DNA of 64,000 nt from Onthomorpha sp937906975 (GTDB lineage: Bacteria; Bacteroidota; Bacteroidia; Bacteroidales; P3), in assembly GCA_045614605.1 (NCBI GenBank), contig JAZLDH010000018.1:62001-126000 (forward strand). The letters run 5' to 3'. The first letter of the stretch is position 1, and every line of letters begins with the position of its first letter. This document shows, in pieces, positions 60,978 through 64,000 of this stretch. The notes below the pieces were generated by a model, which was given only the letters and a program-made list of their open reading frames with translations, was not told where the DNA came from and did no database searches. The position numbers and the translations under genes are program-made.

Positions 60978-62145
60978 TCATTATCAACGCTTTTACGTCC
61001 GAAAGAAACCATCTTGTTTTGCGTTTTATCTTCTCTAATGTTGGTTCTCCGACAAATTCGTTTGCTAATTTGTGAAATTCTTCTTTGTTTATTTTTTCAA
61101 AAAACTCATCTCTTTTAGGGTGGGCTTTTGCAGATATTGCAAGGGCTGAATTATTTGATAAAATATCTCTTAGGTTTGTTTCTTTAATGCTAAGAGATAA
61201 TTTCTTAAAGCTAAGAGATATTTTCTTATTGTAAAGGATTACTGCACTAACTCCTTTGTTGTCGTCCATTTCTGGGTGAAATCTATCAATGCCCCAATAG
61301 TCTGCAAGGCTTATATCCGCCATTGAAGCGAAATTCTTTGCAGGGCAATGATGACAGCTTTGTCTTAGGAAAAGGTTTTTTAGAAATCCTCTCATATATA
61401 TGTTATCGTGTAGGCTTTCTTTTAGGATTGTTTTTTCTTTTTCTTCAATTTTTAGATTAAACACCCTCCATGATTTGTCTTTGTTGCGGAATGATATGTT
61501 TTCTATTTCGTTTAAGGAAATTTTCTTTTGTTTGCAGATTTCGTTTAGGTATTTTTCCCAAACCATTGGCGAAGGTACTCCATGGCATACGACTTCTGTT
61601 GCAATAAGGTTTTGATATTCTTTTCTAAGATAGAGTTTCAATCCCATTATTTGGCAAGGTGTTCCAACGAAAAGCACTAATCTTTCTTCGTTTAGTAGCT
61701 CTTTTGTTTTTTTGAAACAATCCCTCATATCGCTTTGAAGGTATTTTGAGCCAAGAAATGGTTTTAAGTCTTCTTTTCTTTCGCAAAAGTCGTGAATTAA
61801 ATGGAAGTTTTCATCAAATCTTGCTGCGCAAACAACGCCTCCTTTGTCTAATACGTTATTTGCAAGGGCTACGAAAACGCCTCCCGATGATGATAAGTTT
61901 CTTTCGTTTTCTGAGTTGTTTTTTACGGCAAAGGCTTCTATTTCTCTTTCGTTTTCGTTTTTCTCTGCAAGAACAGGGCATACCTTTTCGCATATTCCAC
62001 ATTCAATGCAGTTGTTTTTTGAAAGTTTTACTTGTAAGAAACCTTGATTGTCGCTTTTCATTTCAAGGCATTGCTTAGGGCAGGCGCTAACACACGCACT
62101 ACAACCACAACAATCCGTTTTGGCAACTCTATTTATTATACACAT
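60970..62145 (-). CDS. Fe-S protein of the F420-hydrogenase beta-subunit family (polysaccharide-cluster type)
   Basis: 391 residues. Two N-terminal 4Fe-4S clusters: CCGCSACVSACPKQCL and CIECGICEKVCP. The C-terminal domain is FrhB-like: SSSGGVFVALANNVL, FVGTPCQIMGLK, VCHGVPSPMVWEKYL, and a second Cys group CHHCPAKNFASMADISLADYWG. Homologues in glycan clusters sit with pyruvyltransferases and Wzx. Its reaction is unknown. The flippase gene is 4 bases upstream. Confidence 0.86.
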   Translation of the reverse strand: MCIINRVAKTDCCGCSACVSACPKQCLEMKSDNQGFLQVKLSKNNCIECGICEKVCPVLAEKNENEREIEAFAVKNNSENERNLSSSGGVFVALANNVLDKGGVVCAARFDENFHLIHDFCERKEDLKPFLGSKYLQSDMRDCFKKTKELLNEERLVLFVGTPCQIMGLKLYLRKEYQNLIATEVVCHGVPSPMVWEKYLNEICKQKKISLNEIENISFRNKDKSWRVFNLKIEEKEKTILKESLHDNIYMRGFLKNLFLRQSCHHCPAKNFASMADISLADYWGIDRFHPEMDDNKGVSAVILYNKKISLSFKKLSLSIKETNLRDILSNNSALAISAKAHPKRDEFFEKINKEEFHKLANEFVGEPTLEKIKRKTRWFLSDVKALIMKK

Positions 62146-62149
62146 TTTC

Positions 62150-63661
62150 CTATCTCTTTTTTTTGATTTTATTTACAAGGCTTAACGCTAATGTCTTTTC
62201 GTAAGTGTTCATAGAGAATAGCCAAAATATTATTCCATAAACAAGAGAAAAAACAACAATACTAACAATAAATTCAATCCAAGTGTTTATTATTAAATAA
62301 TCTATTAGATAAAATGCTATCAAACTAAGTAGGATAGGGGCGAATGACATTTTTAATATTTCTTTCCAAAAAGATATAATATCTAAACTTACTTTTTTGT
62401 GATAATAAACGTTCATTATCAATACATGTCCTAAGAATAGGGCGATTGAAGTGGCAGTTGCACAACCTAAAATGCCATAATATTTTGTTAAAGGTAGGCT
62501 TGCAACGAAACTTGCTAAGGAGATTCCAAGATAAAGCAAGGAACGAAATTTCATTTGATTGCGTGCTTGCAAAATACTTATGGCTACGTTTTGAATTAGC
62601 GGAACTAATAATGGTACAAAGAAGAGAATGCAAACGTAATAGGCTAAATCATACTGGTTTCCTACCCAAAGGTTTATGAATTGACGACCAAAAACCACAA
62701 AGCCCGAAAGTATGAAACTCATTATTATGAATTGTAATCGTCCTGTTTTGATAAATAAATCCGATACTTGTTTTTCACTTCCTTTTTGGCTTGTCATAGA
62801 GGTTATTCTTGGAAGTAGGATTCCCGAAATGGCGGTTGAGAATGACATATACATTTGTTGGATTTGTATTGCTATGCCATAGACCGCTACAAGCTTGGCT
62901 CCGCAATATACTCCTACAACGCTTTGTCCTAAACTCCAATAAATTCTATCCATTATCACGTTTAGAAATACCCAAAAGGAATAAACGCTTACTTCTTTTA
63001 AGAATTTGAAATCAAATTTAGCAAAAACGATTTTTATATTTAGTTTTTGTTTGCAGTAATAGTAGTCTAAAAGCAGTGTAACTACGTTAAAAATTGTTTG
63101 AACTACAACCATGGAAATTGCTTTGTAGCCGTATGATAGCAAAACTACCATTACTATTGGGTTTAGTATGATTCTGAGTAGGTTTATGAGCTTTTGAAAA
63201 ACAAATCTTTCGTATGCAACAATTATAGAACGATAAACACTCATTATAAAGGTGAAAGCAAGGTTGAAGATAAGAAGTAGGAACATTATTCTAAGTTTTC
63301 CAAGTTCGCTTTCTGTCATATTTTGAGCGAAAATGGTGTCTAAATTATAGTAAAGCACAGCACCAATTCCCAATGTTACCAAGGCAATTACGCCAAAGAT
63401 AACAAAAAACATTCCAAACATTTTGTTGAGTTCGTCTTTCTTGTTTTCGGCTTTGTATTTTGCCGTATAACGTATCACAGCATTGCCAAATCCTAAATCC
63501 AATACGGTAAGCGTGCTGATGATTGAGGCAACCAAAGAATAGAGTCCGTATTCGGCTTGACCAAGTTTAAAAGTCATAAAAGGAGTATAAACCAAAGCAA
63601 TAACACTGTTAAGAATGAGTGTTAGATATGAAAGTATTGCTCCTGCTTTTAGTTGATTCAT
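62150..63661 (-). CDS. Polysaccharide flippase (Wzx/MATE-like)
   Basis: 503 residues, about 12-14 hydrophobic helices. KAGAILSYLTLILNSVIALVY at the N-terminus, GQAEYGLYSLVASI and YGIAIQIQQMYMSF match the oligosaccharide-flippase pattern. Moves lipid-linked glycan repeat units to the periplasmic face. First gene of the two-gene minus-strand unit; no strong promoter consensus stands out in the 80 bases before it. Confidence 0.9.
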   Translation of the reverse strand: MNQLKAGAILSYLTLILNSVIALVYTPFMTFKLGQAEYGLYSLVASIISTLTVLDLGFGNAVIRYTAKYKAENKKDELNKMFGMFFVIFGVIALVTLGIGAVLYYNLDTIFAQNMTESELGKLRIMFLLLIFNLAFTFIMSVYRSIIVAYERFVFQKLINLLRIILNPIVMVVLLSYGYKAISMVVVQTIFNVVTLLLDYYYCKQKLNIKIVFAKFDFKFLKEVSVYSFWVFLNVIMDRIYWSLGQSVVGVYCGAKLVAVYGIAIQIQQMYMSFSTAISGILLPRITSMTSQKGSEKQVSDLFIKTGRLQFIIMSFILSGFVVFGRQFINLWVGNQYDLAYYVCILFFVPLLVPLIQNVAISILQARNQMKFRSLLYLGISLASFVASLPLTKYYGILGCATATSIALFLGHVLIMNVYYHKKVSLDIISFWKEILKMSFAPILLSLIAFYLIDYLIINTWIEFIVSIVVFSLVYGIIFWLFSMNTYEKTLALSLVNKIKKKR

Positions 63662-63736
63662 AAGATGTTTCTTTGTTTTTGAAACTATAAAGTTATAAAA
63701 AAAATCAAAAAAGTTTGTCAGTAATCAAAAAAGTTG

Positions 63737-63744
63737 TACTTTTG
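63737..63744 (+). promoter_or_regulatory. -7 promoter box of the SRP RNA
   Basis: TACTTTTG, about five bases before the 5' end of the RNA. Confidence 0.65.
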
Positions 63745-63748
63745 CAGT

Positions 63749-63845
63749 GGGTAAGTCTTGTACGACCAGCTCCCTCTGAATCTCCCCAGGGCGGGAACGC
63801 AGCAAGGTAAGGAGGTTGTAGCGGTGCGATATAAGTAGCTTGCCC
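63749..63845 (+). ncRNA. ffs: Signal recognition particle RNA, small bacterial type
   Basis: About 97 nucleotides. Domain IV tip is conserved: CCCCAGGGCGGGAACGCAGC followed by AAGG; the ends pair as GGGTAAG (63749-63755) with CTTGCCC (63839-63845). A run of seven T follows, acting as terminator. Targets membrane and exported proteins with Ffh. Confidence 0.96.
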
Positions 63846-63857
63846 TTTTTTTGTACC

Positions 63858-64000
63858 CTATCGTATCCCCAATTTATTTAATGCGTTTTTATATCTTTCA
63901 GCGTTACGATAATGTTCCGCAGGTGTGCGTGCAAAATTGTGATAGCCCGAAAAGTCTTCTTTAGCACAGAAAAAGATATAGTCATGCTTTTCAAAATTCA
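63858..64000 (-). CDS. mltG: C-terminal end of endolytic murein transglycosylase MltG (partial)
   Basis: Minus-strand frame open to the window edge, 46 codons before TAG at 63858. It reads KHDYIFFCAKEDFSGYHNF then ARTPAEHYRNAERYKNALN, which matches the C-terminus of MltG/YceG (YLYFxxxxxGxHxFxxTxxEHxxN). Cuts nascent peptidoglycan strands. Its N-terminus lies outside the window. Confidence 0.85.
   Translation of the reverse strand, partial: NFEKHDYIFFCAKEDFSGYHNFARTPAEHYRNAERYKNALNKLGIR

Overview
The window is an AT-rich chromosomal segment of a member of the Bacteroidota, most likely of the Bacteroidales. Several signs agree. Many genes are preceded by the Bacteroidota -7 promoter box TAnnTTTG, on both strands. 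Two secreted enzymes carry a C-terminal type IX secretion (T9SS) type A sorting domain, and one membrane protein carries a type B (gliding-motility type) C-terminal domain. The primary sigma factor is the short 288-residue Bacteroidota RpoD. Transketolase is split into two subunits, and there are S46 and lysyl-endopeptidase-like proteases. No tRNA gene, CRISPR array, prophage or insertion sequence was seen.

Layout. 0-6.7 kb (+): ZIP metal transporter, a GT2 glycosyltransferase fused to a sugar-transferase-like half, an ECF sigma factor, DAHP synthase/chorismate mutase, an Ala/Glu-rich lipoprotein and a T9SS-exported esterase. 6.7-14.6 kb (-): a panD-flippase-rfaE2-elbB operon, and an operon of an exported protein, a TPR protein, dedA, aroE and an M50-like membrane protease. 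14.7-18.5 kb: trmD converges on an acyl-CoA dehydrogenase-etfB-etfA operon. 19-24.3 kb (-): sdaA, a SulP transporter, a FecCD/FecE-type ABC importer and a CAT-like acyltransferase. 24.4-36.1 kb (+): alaS, typA, RNase P RNA, an ECF sigma/anti-sigma-like pair, two transketolase subunits separated by a VWA protein, and a PIF1-like helicase. 36.1-41.7 kb (+): a long noncoding region with a repeat and a structured RNA, four small membrane proteins and an M16 protease. 41.8-42.7 kb (-): rpoD. 43-52.3 kb (+): manC, asnS, rpoN, an M23 peptidase, ribH, fmt, HU, coaE, a T9SS trypsin-like protease and a small lipoprotein. 52.3-61 kb (+), accessory in character: a frameshifted acyltransferase, a restriction-modification pair followed by an HsdR_N-type nuclease, an S46 dipeptidyl-peptidase, a truncated DUF1016 protein and a frameshifted CoiA-like gene. 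61-63.7 kb (-): a polysaccharide-associated Fe-S protein and a Wzx-like flippase. The end holds the SRP RNA and the C-terminus of mltG.

How the genes fit together. Exported and predicted exported proteases and hydrolases (S46 DPP, Lys-C-like protease, M16, esterase), serine dehydratase and the acyl-CoA dehydrogenase/ETF set suggest an amino-acid-fermenting, largely anaerobic life. The glycosyltransferase, heptose adenylyltransferase, manC, Wzx and the two flippase-like proteins point to surface glycan assembly. The most unusual items are these: the ECF sigma factor coupled to a membrane protein that joins an anti-sigma-like N-terminus to a T9SS type B domain; the structured RNA ahead of the small-membrane-protein operon; a diverged intergenic repeat of about 350 bp present at two loci; an aroE whose conserved N-terminus has no ATG, GTG or TTG start; and a C6 tract that breaks an acyltransferase.
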